Shown here in pieces: positions 42,691 to 51,600 of a DNA stretch of 64,000 nucleotides; position 1 is the stretch's first letter, and each line of letters starts with the position of its first letter. Below the pieces are notes generated by a model. The model was not told the origin of the DNA. It did not search any database and was given only the letters and a program-made list of their open reading frames with translations. The DNA is taken from contig NZ_JAPEMU010000001.1 of NCBI RefSeq assembly GCF_026342405.1, forward strand, positions 1,984,001 through 2,048,000, written 5' to 3'. The DNA comes from Kitasatospora sp. NBC_00240. Its GTDB lineage: Bacteria; Actinomycetota; Actinomycetes; Streptomycetales; Streptomycetaceae. A program made the translations under genes and the position numbers.

Positions 42691-43176
42691 GTGCCGATCC
42701 CCCGCGTCCGGACGACCAGCCTGCCCGGCGTCGGCGTCCAGTACGACTTCACCACCCGAGAACAGCGGCACCTCTCGGTCATCGCCCACCGGGACGGCTC
42801 ACGCAGCCTCAACCTCTACCGGGCCGACGACCCCGACGCCTGCGCGCACAGCCTGCACCTGAGCGAGGGCGAGTCGGCCGCCCTGGTCGACGCGCTGCGC
42901 CCGGCCCCGCACAGCACGGCCCTGCTGCACACCACCGACCTCGGGCTGATCGCCGAACGGATCCCGCTGAGCGGTGTCTCGTACTGGAACGGCCGGCTGC
43001 TCGGCGAGACCCGGATGCGCACCGCGACCGGTGCCTCGATCGTCGCCGTGCTGCGCCGCACCGGAGCCGTCCCGTCCCCCACGCCGGAATTCCGGCTGGC
43101 CGGGGGCGACACCCTGATCGTCATCGGTACCCGCGAAGGCGTCGACGCCGCGGCCGCCATTCTGGGAAGGGAGTGA
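42691..43176 (+). CDS. KhtT-like RCK_C regulatory subunit of a K+/H+ antiporter
   Basis: This is a cytoplasmic 161-residue regulator of potassium/proton antiport. The N-terminal domain (1-70) resembles KhtT, and the C-terminal half (about 75-161) is a TrkA-C/RCK_C domain (RIPLSGVSYWNGRLLGETRMRTATGASIVAVLR, then GDTLIVIGTREGVDAAAAIL). In Bacillus KhtT and in the streptomycete CpeA protein, domains of this kind bind c-di-AMP and activate or adjust the antiporter; binding here is an inference by family. GTG 42691 follows AGAGGA. The antiporter gene begins 4 bases after the stop, so the two are coupled and matched. Confidence 0.88.
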   Translation: MPIPRVRTTSLPGVGVQYDFTTREQRHLSVIAHRDGSRSLNLYRADDPDACAHSLHLSEGESAALVDALRPAPHSTALLHTTDLGLIAERIPLSGVSYWNGRLLGETRMRTATGASIVAVLRRTGAVPSPTPEFRLAGGDTLIVIGTREGVDAAAAILGRE

Positions 43177-43180
43177 TCGG

Positions 43181-44491
43181 ATGCACAGCGCTTCCGTCTT
43201 CATCGAACTGGGCGCGATCATCCTGGTCCTCGGACTGCTCGGCCGGATAGCCGGCCGGTACGGGCTCTCGCCGATCCCGCTGTACCTGCTGGGCGGCCTG
43301 GCCTTCGGCCACGGCGGCCTGCTGCCGCTCGCCGCGAGCGAGGAGTTCGTCGCGACCGGCGCCGAGATCGGCGTGGTCCTGCTGCTGCTGATGCTGGGCC
43401 TGGAGTACACCGCCGCCGACCTGGTCACCAACCTCAAAGCCCAGTACCCGGCCGGCGCCGTCGACTTCGCACTGAACGCGCTGCCCGGAGCGGGGATGGC
43501 CCTGCTGCTCGGCTGGGGCCCGGTGGCCGCCGTGGTGCTCGCCGGCGTGACCTGGATATCCTCCTCCGGCGTGATCGCCAAGGTGCTCGGCGACCTCGGC
43601 CGGCTGGGCAACCGGGAGACCCCGGTGATCCTCAGCATCCTGGTGCTGGAGGACCTCTCGATGGCCCTCTACCTGCCGATCCTCACCGCGCTGCTGGCCG
43701 GCGCGGGCCTGCTCGCCGGCAGCATCACGCTGGCCGTCGCGCTGGTCACGGCCGGCGCCGTGCTCTTCGTCGCGCTCCGCTACGGGCGGCTGATCTCCCG
43801 GTTCGTCTCGCACGACGACCCGGAGAAGCTGCTGCTCGTCGTCCTCGGCCTCACCCTGCTGGTGGCGGGCATCGCCCAGCAGTTGCAGGTCTCGGCCGCG
43901 GTCGGCGCCTTCCTGGTCGGGATCGCCCTCTCGGGCGAGGCGGCCGAGGGCGCGCATTCGCTGCTGAGCCCGCTGCGGGACCTCTTCGCGGCCGTGTTCT
44001 TCGTCTTCTTCGGCCTCAACACCAGCCCGGAGAGCATCCCGCCGGTGCTGCTGCCCGCCCTCGCGCTGGCCGTGGTGACCGTGTTCACCAAGATCGCCAC
44101 CGGGTACTGGGCGGCCCGCCGGGCGGGCATCGGCAGCGGGGGCCGTTGGCGGGCGGGCGGCGCGCTGGTCGCCCGCGGCGAGTTCTCCATCGTCATCGCC
44201 GGACTGGCCGTCACGGCCGGCATCGAGCCGGACCTGGGGCCGCTGGCCACCGCGTACGTCCTGCTGCTCGTCATCATCGGGCCGCTCACGGCCCGGTGGA
44301 CCCAGCCGGCCGCCGAGTGGTTCGCCCGGCGCCGGGCGGGCAGCGGGGCCGCCGGGGCGGAGCCGATGACCGGACCGGTCACCGGCCCTGCGGCCAACCC
44401 CGACGCCGGCACCGGCCCCGGCCCCGAGGCCGGCAGTGCGGCGGACGGGCTGGAGCTGCCGGCACCGTCCACCGCCTCCGCCGCCAACTGA
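43181..44491 (+). CDS. CPA2 family cation:proton antiporter (KhtU/KefB-like)
   Basis: This integral membrane monovalent cation/proton antiporter of 436 residues probably exports K+. About 12-13 hydrophobic helices span residues 5-395. CPA2 landmarks are LGGLAFGHGG, the LMLGLEYTAADL segment, the helix-5 region LVLEDLSMALYLPIL with the acidic residue expected to carry protons, and GGALVARGEFSIVIAGLA. A Gly/Pro/Ala-rich cytoplasmic tail (about 400-436) follows, with no fused TrkA-N domain; regulation is supplied in trans by the preceding KhtT-like protein. ATG 43181 follows GGGAG. Together they probably adjust cytoplasmic K+ and pH during osmotic change. Confidence 0.9.
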   Translation: MHSASVFIELGAIILVLGLLGRIAGRYGLSPIPLYLLGGLAFGHGGLLPLAASEEFVATGAEIGVVLLLLMLGLEYTAADLVTNLKAQYPAGAVDFALNALPGAGMALLLGWGPVAAVVLAGVTWISSSGVIAKVLGDLGRLGNRETPVILSILVLEDLSMALYLPILTALLAGAGLLAGSITLAVALVTAGAVLFVALRYGRLISRFVSHDDPEKLLLVVLGLTLLVAGIAQQLQVSAAVGAFLVGIALSGEAAEGAHSLLSPLRDLFAAVFFVFFGLNTSPESIPPVLLPALALAVVTVFTKIATGYWAARRAGIGSGGRWRAGGALVARGEFSIVIAGLAVTAGIEPDLGPLATAYVLLLVIIGPLTARWTQPAAEWFARRRAGSGAAGAEPMTGPVTGPAANPDAGTGPGPEAGSAADGLELPAPSTASAAN

Positions 44492-44501
44492 CCGTCCCCT
44501 C

Positions 44502-44534
44502 CCGGGCCGCAGCGACCTCCGCGCTGCGGCCCGG
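44502..44534 (+). terminator. Terminator after the antiporter gene
   Basis: A perfect 13-bp stem (44502-44514 with 44522-44534, 7-base loop) begins ten bases after the antiporter stop. It separates the khtTU-like unit from the guanidine locus. Confidence 0.85.
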
Positions 44535-44685
44535 CCGCCTGTCCGGGCACCGGCCCGGCGGGCGGTCCCGGGCCACGGGCCACGATCCGGACTTCGCGCC
44601 GCAGTCGTGACCCGGCCGGGCGGTGAGCACAAGGCAACATTGCGGCAACCGACGGGCAATGCGGGGGAAGCCGACCGGCCCCACA

Positions 44686-44705
44686 TTTCTGTCAGCCGAC
44701 AGAAA
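44686..44705. promoter_or_regulatory. TetR-type operator before the APC permease gene
   Basis: TTTCTGTCAGCCGACAGAAA is a perfect 8-bp inverted repeat with a 4-base spacer, 46 bases before the permease start. The same arms and spacer length recur at 47159-47178 beside tetR. It is the probable site of the TetR regulator encoded at 46385-47068. Confidence 0.8.
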
Positions 44706-44751
44706 CTGTGCGGCCGCTCGCCTCCCCGCCCCCGTGGAAAGCCGGTGCCCG

Positions 44752-46287
44752 ATGACCACCAGCCCTTCCCTCGCGCCGCCCGACAAGGCCGGCGAACCCC
44801 GCACCGACGGCCCGCACAGCGCCGCAACGGCCGGCGACCGGTCCCTCACCGAGTTCGGCTACCCCCAGCAACTGCACCGCACCATGGGGAGGTTCGCCTC
44901 CTTCGCGGCCGGGTTCTCCTTCATCTCGGTCCTGACCACGGTCTTCCAGCTCTTCTCCTTCGGCTACGGCTTCGCCGGGCCGGCCTTCTTCTGGAGCTGG
45001 CCGCTGGTCCTCGGCGGCCAACTGCTGGTGGCCGCCTGCTTCGCCGAACTCGCCGCCCGCTACCCGATCTCCGGCTCGATCTACCAGTGGGCGACCCGGT
45101 TGGCCAACGCCACCTACGGCTGGTTCACCGGCTGGCTGATGGTGATCGGGCAGATCGTGGTGGTCACCGCCGCCGCCCTGGCCCTGCAGGTGGTGCTGCC
45201 CGCCGTCTGGCCCGGCTTCCAACTCCTCGGCGGGGACCCGGCGCTGACCACGAGCACCGGCGCCGCCAACGCCGTCCTGCTCGGCGCCGCGCTGATCGCC
45301 GTCACCACGCTGGTCAACGTGATCGGCATCCGGCTGATGTCGGTGATCAACAGCGTCGGCGTCACGGCCGAACTGACCGGCATCGCGCTCATCGCCGTCC
45401 TGCTGTTCACGCACAGCGAGCGCACCCCGACCGTGGTGCTGCACACCGGCAGGCAGGGCGGCTACCTCTGGCTGTTCCTGGTCGGCTCGTTCACCGCCGC
45501 GTACGTGATGATCGGCTTCGACAGCGCCGGCGAGATGTCCGAGGAGACCCGCGCACCGCGCCGCACCGCCCCCCGGACCATCCTGCTCGCCCTCGCCGCC
45601 GCCGGCCTCGGCGGCGGCCTGCTGATCCTCGGCGCCCTGCTGGCGGCCCCCGACCTCACCGACGGACGGCTCGCCACCGAGGGCCTGTCGTACGTGCTGA
45701 CCAGCACGCTCGGCGACCTCCCCGGCCGGCTGCTGCTCGCCGACGTCGCGGTGGCCGTCTGCGTCGGCACGCTGGCGATGCAGACCGCCGGCGCCCGGAT
45801 GCTCTTCTCGATGGCCAGGGACGGCGTCCTCCCGTTCTGCCACCGCCTGGCGGCGGTCTCCCCGCGCACCGGCACCCCGCACCTGCCCGCACTGGTGACC
45901 GGCGGGCTCGCGATCGGGTTCCTGCTGGTCAACCTGCTGGCGCCGTCCGCGTTCCTGGCCCTGGAGACCACCTGCATCGTGCTGGTGTACACCGCGTACG
46001 CGCTGGTGGTGGGGGCGATGCTGCGGCGCCGCCTGCGCGGGCTGCCGATCGGCACCGACGGCGAACGGGACGAGCACGGCAAGCCGTTGTTCAGCCTGGG
46101 CCGCTGGGGCCTGCCGGTGAACGTCCTCGCCCTGCTGTACGGCGTGGCGATGACGGTGAACCTGGCCTGGCCGCGCGCCGCCGTGTACGACCCGGCGGGC
46201 GGCCACTGGTACCTGCAGTGGTTCAGCCTGCTGTTCCTGGCGGGCGCGCTGGCGGCCGGCGCCGCCTACCGGCTGCGCCGGCGCTGA
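44752..46287 (+). CDS. APC superfamily permease of the guanidine/urea locus
   Basis: This 12-helix amino acid-polyamine-organocation permease of 511 residues has a hydrophilic N-terminus (1-45). The APC signature region follows: ASFAAGFSFISVLTTVFQLF, then YPISGSIYQWATRLANATYGWF. Later come GFDSAGEMSEETRAPRRTAPR and MLFSMARDGVLP, typical of the family members often annotated as amino acid or urea/GABA permeases. ATG 44752 is used. It shares an operator sequence with the DUF1989-carboxylase operon, so the substrate is probably guanidine or a related nitrogen compound such as a ureide; this is inferred from co-regulation. It lies divergently from, and head-on towards, tetR. Confidence 0.85.
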   Translation: MTTSPSLAPPDKAGEPRTDGPHSAATAGDRSLTEFGYPQQLHRTMGRFASFAAGFSFISVLTTVFQLFSFGYGFAGPAFFWSWPLVLGGQLLVAACFAELAARYPISGSIYQWATRLANATYGWFTGWLMVIGQIVVVTAAALALQVVLPAVWPGFQLLGGDPALTTSTGAANAVLLGAALIAVTTLVNVIGIRLMSVINSVGVTAELTGIALIAVLLFTHSERTPTVVLHTGRQGGYLWLFLVGSFTAAYVMIGFDSAGEMSEETRAPRRTAPRTILLALAAAGLGGGLLILGALLAAPDLTDGRLATEGLSYVLTSTLGDLPGRLLLADVAVAVCVGTLAMQTAGARMLFSMARDGVLPFCHRLAAVSPRTGTPHLPALVTGGLAIGFLLVNLLAPSAFLALETTCIVLVYTAYALVVGAMLRRRLRGLPIGTDGERDEHGKPLFSLGRWGLPVNVLALLYGVAMTVNLAWPRAAVYDPAGGHWYLQWFSLLFLAGALAAGAAYRLRRR

Positions 46288-46384
46288 CCCGACCGCCGCC
46301 CCGGCACGCCGACACCGAGGACGCCCCCGGCGCCGGGTGCGCCGTCACCGTTCCCGGGCCCGGCCCGGCTCCGCCCCGCCTGGT

Positions 46385-47068
46385 TCAGGCGGGCCGGAGC
46401 CGGGCCGCTGCCGTGCGCGCGGCAGTGATCTGCCCGGCCATCCGGCCGGCCAGCCGCAGGGCGGCGTCGGCCACCGCCTCGCCCACCTCCCGCGGCTGCC
46501 GGCCCCCGGTCTCCCGGGCCACCGCCACACCGCCCTCGACCAGTCCGAGCAGCAGGTCGGTACGCAGCGCCGGGTCGCCGGCTCCGTCCAGCCGGGTCAA
46601 CAGGGTGCCGTACGCGGCCTTCAACTCCCCCCGGGAGCGGCGGAATCCGGCGAAGCGTTCGCCGCGGACCTCGGGCAGCTGGTACAGCGCGCCGAGGTTG
46701 TAGAGCCCGCCGAAGAGCAGTTCCGCGTCGAAGGCGGCGAGCGCCCAGAGTCCGGCGGCCGCCGCGTCCTCGTCGAGCTCCCCGAAGGCGCCGATCAGGC
46801 TGCCCGCGAAGGTCAGCGAGGGCTCGACGGTGCTCTCCAGCAGGGTGGCGAGGATGTCGTCCTTGCCGGTGAAGTAGTGGTAGAGCGAGGCCTGCCGCAG
46901 TCCGGCGCGCTCGGCCACCGCGCGGGTGGTGGTGGCCGCATAGCCGTTGACCGTGAAGAGTTCGGCCGCCGCCGCCAACACCTCGGCGCGGGGCGTCAGT
47001 TCACTGGCCGACGGGCCTTGCGCACGGGGGCGTCCGACGCGGGGCGGGGTTCCTCGGTTGGCGGGCAC
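46385..47068 (-). CDS. TetR family regulator of the guanidine/urea locus
   Basis: This 227-residue TetR-type repressor has its HTH at about 25-72 (TPRAEVLAAAAELFTVNGY, TTTRAVAERAGLRQASLYHYFTGKDDIL). An Arg/Pro-rich N-terminal extension precedes it. The ligand-binding domain is helical with no known signature. GTG 47068 has GAGGA about 8 bases upstream. It lies between the permease and the degradative operon. The 135-base gap to 47204 contains the palindrome at 47159-47178, duplicated before the permease. This supports autoregulation plus control of both transport and catabolism, with guanidine or a pathway intermediate as the likely effector. Confidence 0.88.
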   Translation of the reverse strand: MPANRGTPPRVGRPRAQGPSASELTPRAEVLAAAAELFTVNGYAATTTRAVAERAGLRQASLYHYFTGKDDILATLLESTVEPSLTFAGSLIGAFGELDEDAAAAGLWALAAFDAELLFGGLYNLGALYQLPEVRGERFAGFRRSRGELKAAYGTLLTRLDGAGDPALRTDLLLGLVEGGVAVARETGGRQPREVGEAVADAALRLAGRMAGQITAARTAAARLRPA

Positions 47069-47158
47069 AGCATGATCCTCGCACAGGCCCCGGACGGTGA
47101 GGGGACGGTAACCGCCGTGAAACGCGCGGGCAACGGCGGCGACCTCCGGCGCACCTAA

Positions 47159-47178
47159 TTTCTGTCACGCGACAGAAA
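47159..47178. promoter_or_regulatory. TetR-type operator between tetR and the guanidine/urea operon
   Basis: TTTCTGTCACGCGACAGAAA is a perfect 8-bp inverted repeat with a 4-base spacer, identical in both arms to the site at 44686-44705. It lies 90 bases before tetR and 25 bases before the first DUF1989 gene, and overlaps a possible -10 (TAATTT). Confidence 0.85.
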
Positions 47179-47203
47179 CCCCGGCAGCAGCCCAGGAGGC
47201 GCC

Positions 47204-48019
47204 GTGACCACCCCCCAGACATCCACGGCCACCACCGTGGCCGCCCGCGCCCACGCCCGGGCCCAGCACGGCAGGGTCGTCGAATGCATGCCCCAACTGC
47301 CGCCCCCGGAAGGCACCCTGTGGGCGGAGACGGTGGCCGGCGGCAACTACACCCACCTCACCGTGCCGGCCGGCACCGAGCTCACCCTCACCGACACCGA
47401 GGGCGACGCCTGCGCCCACCTGCTGCTGTACGTCACCGGGCGCCCCTGGGAGCGGCTCAACGCCGCCGACACCGTCAAGGTCCAGTGGAACGCCTACCTC
47501 GCCGCCGGCAGCCTGCTCCTCTCCGACCAGGGCCGGGTGCTCGCCACCCTCACCGAGGACACCTCGGGCCGGCACGACACCCTGACCGGCACCTCCGCCG
47601 CCGCCCGCAACACCGCCCGGTACGGGGACGGCAGCGCCCACGGCCCCTCCCCCGCCGGCCGTGAACTGTTCAAGCTCGCCGCGGCCAAGCACGGCCTCAC
47701 CCCCCGAGACCTCCCACCCGCCGTCTCCTTCTTCAAGGGCGTCCGGGCCGAGCCCGACGGCGCCCTCACCCCGACCGGCGCGGCCGCCCCCGGCGCCCGG
47801 GTCACCCTGCGGGCCGAGCAGCCGCTCACCGTCCTGATCGCCAACACCGCGCACCCGCTGGACCCGCGCCCCGACTACCACTGCACCCCGCTCACCGTCC
47901 GCGCCGTCCCGGGCCGCCGCACCGGCCCCGGGGACCCGCTGCGCACCGCCACCCCCGAGGCGCACCGCGCCTTCCTCAACACCGACGCCGCCAACTTCAC
48001 CGCCCTGGAGGCACGATGA
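47204..48019 (+). CDS. DUF1989 protein, urea carboxylase-associated 1 (carboxyguanidine deiminase subunit candidate)
   Basis: This 271-residue DUF1989 family protein was historically called urea carboxylase-associated protein 1. In guanidine-degrading bacteria the paired DUF1989 proteins (CgdA/CgdB) were shown to deiminate carboxyguanidine, the product of guanidine carboxylase, to allophanate. Family features here include WAETVAGGNYTHLTVPAGTEL, EGDACAHLLLY, ARVLATLTEDTSGRHDTLTG (read as the GRHD metal-site region) and a late YHCTPLTVRA. GTG 47204 follows AGGAGG. It is the first gene of a tightly coupled four-gene operon; its stop overlaps the next start (ATGA). Which Cgd subunit it corresponds to was not resolved. 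Confidence 0.88.
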   Translation: MTTPQTSTATTVAARAHARAQHGRVVECMPQLPPPEGTLWAETVAGGNYTHLTVPAGTELTLTDTEGDACAHLLLYVTGRPWERLNAADTVKVQWNAYLAAGSLLLSDQGRVLATLTEDTSGRHDTLTGTSAAARNTARYGDGSAHGPSPAGRELFKLAAAKHGLTPRDLPPAVSFFKGVRAEPDGALTPTGAAAPGARVTLRAEQPLTVLIANTAHPLDPRPDYHCTPLTVRAVPGRRTGPGDPLRTATPEAHRAFLNTDAANFTALEAR

Positions 48020-48624
48020 CCACCGTCGTCCTGGACCAGCTGGTCCCCGCCCGCGCCGGCTGGTCGGCGATCGTGCGGCGCGGTCAGCTGCTCACCATCA
48101 CCGACCTCGGCGGCAACCAGGCGGTCGACTGCCTCCTCTACGACGCGCACGACACCGCCGTCCGGTACAGCGCCCCCGACACCCTGCAGGCCCAGGGCTC
48201 GCTGTTCCTCGGCAAGGGCAGTGTGCTGCTGTCCGACGAGCACACCCCAATGATGACGGTGCTGGCCGACGACTGCGGCCGGCACGACACCGTCGGCGGC
48301 GCCTGCTCCAAGGAGTCCAACACCCTGCGCTACGGCCACCACACCTGGTCCCAGCACGCCTGTGTGGAGAACTTCCTGGCCGAGGGGTCCCGTTGGGGCC
48401 TGGGCAAGCGTGACCTGGTGAGCAACATCAACTGGTACATGAACGTGCCGGTCGAGCCCGACGGCACCCTCGGCATCGTGGACGGCCTCTCCTCGCCCGG
48501 CCTGCGGGTCGTCCTGCGGGCCGAGACCGACGTCCTCGTCCTGGTCTCGAACTGCCCGCAGATCAACAACCCGTGCAACGGCTTCGACCCGACGCCGGTC
48601 CAGATGACGATCAGCGAGGACTGA
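48016..48624 (+). CDS. DUF1989 protein, urea carboxylase-associated 2 (carboxyguanidine deiminase subunit candidate)
   Basis: This is the second DUF1989 protein, 202 residues, paralogous to its neighbour and expected to form a heteromer with it. Putative metal-binding residues appear in ADDCGRHDTVGGAC, the following HHTWSQHACVENF, and the conserved NCPQINNPCNGFDPTPV near the end. The N-terminus has GQLLTITDLGGNQAVDCLLY, matching the family core. ATG 48016 overlaps the upstream stop by 4 bases, and the carboxylase begins 5 bases after its own stop. In the proposed pathway the pair turns carboxyguanidine into allophanate plus ammonia. Confidence 0.9.
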   Translation: MTTVVLDQLVPARAGWSAIVRRGQLLTITDLGGNQAVDCLLYDAHDTAVRYSAPDTLQAQGSLFLGKGSVLLSDEHTPMMTVLADDCGRHDTVGGACSKESNTLRYGHHTWSQHACVENFLAEGSRWGLGKRDLVSNINWYMNVPVEPDGTLGIVDGLSSPGLRVVLRAETDVLVLVSNCPQINNPCNGFDPTPVQMTISED

Positions 48625-48628
48625 GCCG

Positions 48629-51600
48629 ATGACCTACGACACCCTGCTGATCGCCAACCGGGGCGAGATCGCCGTCCGGATCATCCGCACCGCCCGCCGG
48701 CTGGGCCTGCGGACGGTCGCGGTGTTCTCCGACCCCGACCGCTCGGCGCCGCACGTCCGGCTCGCCGACCACGCCGTGCGGCTCGGCCCGGCCCCCGCCA
48801 AGGACAGCTACCTCCGGGCCGATCTGGTGCTGGGCGCGGCGCTGGACAGCGGAGCCGGCGCGGTGCACCCCGGCTACGGGTTCCTCTCCGAGGACGCCGG
48901 ATTCGCCCGCCGGGTCGAGGCCGCCGGCCTGTCCTTCGTCGGGCCGACCCCGCAGCAGCTGGAGGTGTTCGGGGCCAAGCACACCGCCCGGGCCGCCGCC
49001 GAGGCCGCCGGCGTCCCGCTGCTGCCCGGCACCGGACTGCTCCCCGGCCTGGACGACGCCCTGGTCGCCGCCGAGTCGATCGGCTACCCGGTGATGCTCA
49101 AGGCGACCGGCGGCGGTGGCGGGATCGGCATGCAGGCCTGCCGCTCGGCCGCCGAACTGGCCGGCGCCTGGGAGCGGGTGCAGCGGGTCGCCGCCGCCAG
49201 CTTCTCCACGGCCGGGGTGTTCCTGGAGCGGCTGGTGGAGCAGGCCCGGCACGTCGAGGTGCAGGTCTTCGGCGACGGCACCGGCCGGGTCGTCACCCTC
49301 GGCGACCGGGACTGCTCGCTCCAGCGCCGCAACCAGAAGGTGCTGGAGGAGGCCCCCGCGCCGGGCCTGCCCGATCACGTCCGCCGCCAACTGGCCGACT
49401 CCGCGCGGGCGCTGTGCGCCGGGGTGGACTACCGGTCGGCCGGCACGGTCGAGTACGTCTACGACGCGGTCCGCGAGGAGGCCTACTTCCTGGAGGTCAA
49501 CACCCGGCTGCAGGTGGAGCATCCGGTCACCGAGGCGGTGCACGGCGTCGACCTGGTGGAGTGGATGCTGCGCCTGGCCCAGGGCGACACCGGGGTGGTC
49601 CGCGAGGTCGGCCCGCCGGTCGGCCACGCCGTCGAGGCCCGGATCTACGCCGAGGACCCGAGCCGCGACCACCGGCCCAGTGCCGGTCTGCTCACCGAGG
49701 TGGCCTTCCCCGCGAGCACCCGGGTCGACGCCTGGGTGGAGACCGGCACCGAGGTCACCACCTCCTACGACCCGATGCTCGCCAAGGTGATCGTGCACGG
49801 CACCGACCGCGACGCCGCGCTGGCCGAACTCACCACCGCGTTGGCCGGCACCAGGATCGAGGGCATCGAGACCAACCTCGGCCTGCTGCGCGCCGTCCCG
49901 TCCGTCGGGGCCGTCCGCGCCGCCGCGCACCACACCGGCACGCTCGCCGGCGTCACCGACCCCACGCCCCGGATCGAGGTGGTGCGGGCCGGCACCCTGA
50001 CCTCGGTCCAGGACTGGCCCGGCCGCACCGGGTACTGGCACGTCGGGGTGCCGCCCTGCGGGCCGATGGACGACCTGTCGTTCCGGCTCGGCAACCGGGC
50101 GCTCGGCAACCCCGAGGGCCTGCCCGGCCTCGAATGCACCCTGCAGGGCCCGGCGCTGCGGTTCACCCGTCCGACCTGGGTCTGCGTGACCGGCGCCCCC
50201 GCCGCCGTCACGGTGGACGACCGGCCCGTCCCGCAATGGGAGCCGGTGCTGGTGCCGGCCGGCGCCGTGCTGGACCTGGCCGCCCCGCCCGGCCCCGGCC
50301 TGCGCACCTACCTGCTGCTCGCGGGCGGCCTGGACGTCCCCCGATTCCTCGGCAGTGCGGCCACCTTCACCCTCGGCAAGTTCGGCGGCCACGGCGGCCG
50401 GGCGCTGCGGGCCGGCGACGTGCTGCACGGCGGTACCGGTGGCCCGCACCCGGACTTCGCCCCCGTGCCACCCGCCGAGCGCCCGGAGTTCGGCACGCTC
50501 TGGGAGCTGCCGGCCGCCGAAGGCCCGCACGCCGCACCGGAGTTCTTCACCGAGCAGGACGTGGAGACGTTCTACGCGGCCGACTGGAAGGTGCACTTCA
50601 ACAGTGCCCGCACCGGTGTGCGGCTGGTCGGCCCCAAGCCCGCCTGGGCGCGGACCGACGGCGGCGAGGCCGGGCTGCACCCCTCCAACATCCACGACAC
50701 CCCGTACTCGGTCGGGGCCGTCGACTACACCGGCGACATGCCCGTCCTGCTCGGCCCGGACGGCCCCTCGCTCGGCGGGTTCGTCTGCCCGGCCACCGTG
50801 GTCACCGGACAGCGCTGGAAGCTCGGGCAGCTGCGCCCGGGCGACACCGTGCGCTTCGTCCCGGTCACCCTGGACGCCGCCGCCGACCTGCGCAGCTCCC
50901 CCGCCGCGGCGCCCGCGCCCTCCCGCGCGCCGATCACCGACGGCGGCGTGCTGGGCCGGCTGCCCGCGACGGCGGACCGGCCGAGCGTCACCTACCGGCG
51001 CAGCGGCGACGACAACCTGCTGGTCGAGTACGGGCCGATGCAGCTGGACCTGGCCCTGCGGATGCGGGTGCACGCGCTGGCCGAACGGCTCGCCGCCGCG
51101 CAGCCGGCCGGCATGCTGGGCCTCACCCCGGGGATCCGCTCGCTGCAGGTGCACACCGACCCCGACGTCCTGCCCGTCCCCCGACTGCTGGCGCTGGTAC
51201 GGGAGATCGAGGCCGCCCTGCCCGCCACCGGCCAGCTGCGGGTGCCCAGCCGGACGGTCCACCTGCCGCTCTCCTGGGACGACCCGGCGACCCGCGAGGC
51301 GATCACCCGCTACATGGCGGGCGTGCGGGACGACGCCCCGTGGTGCCCGTGGAACATCGAGTTCATCCGCCGGATCAACGGCCTGGAGTCGGTCGAGGAC
51401 GTGTACCGGACGGTCTTCGACGCCGAGTACCTGGTGCTGGGCCTCGGCGACGTCTACCTGGGCGCACCGGTCGCCACCCCGCTCGACCCCCGGCACCGGC
51501 TGGTCACCACCAAGTACAACCCGGCCCGCACCTGGACGGCCGAGAACTCGGTCGGCATCGGCGGCGCCTACCTGTGCGTGTACGGGATGGAGGGCCCGGG

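Noticed and set aside
46288..47203. Guanidine riboswitch in front of the DUF1989 genes
   Set aside because: The region upstream of 47204 is occupied by a protein-type palindrome and tetR; no conserved riboswitch core was recognised by eye.
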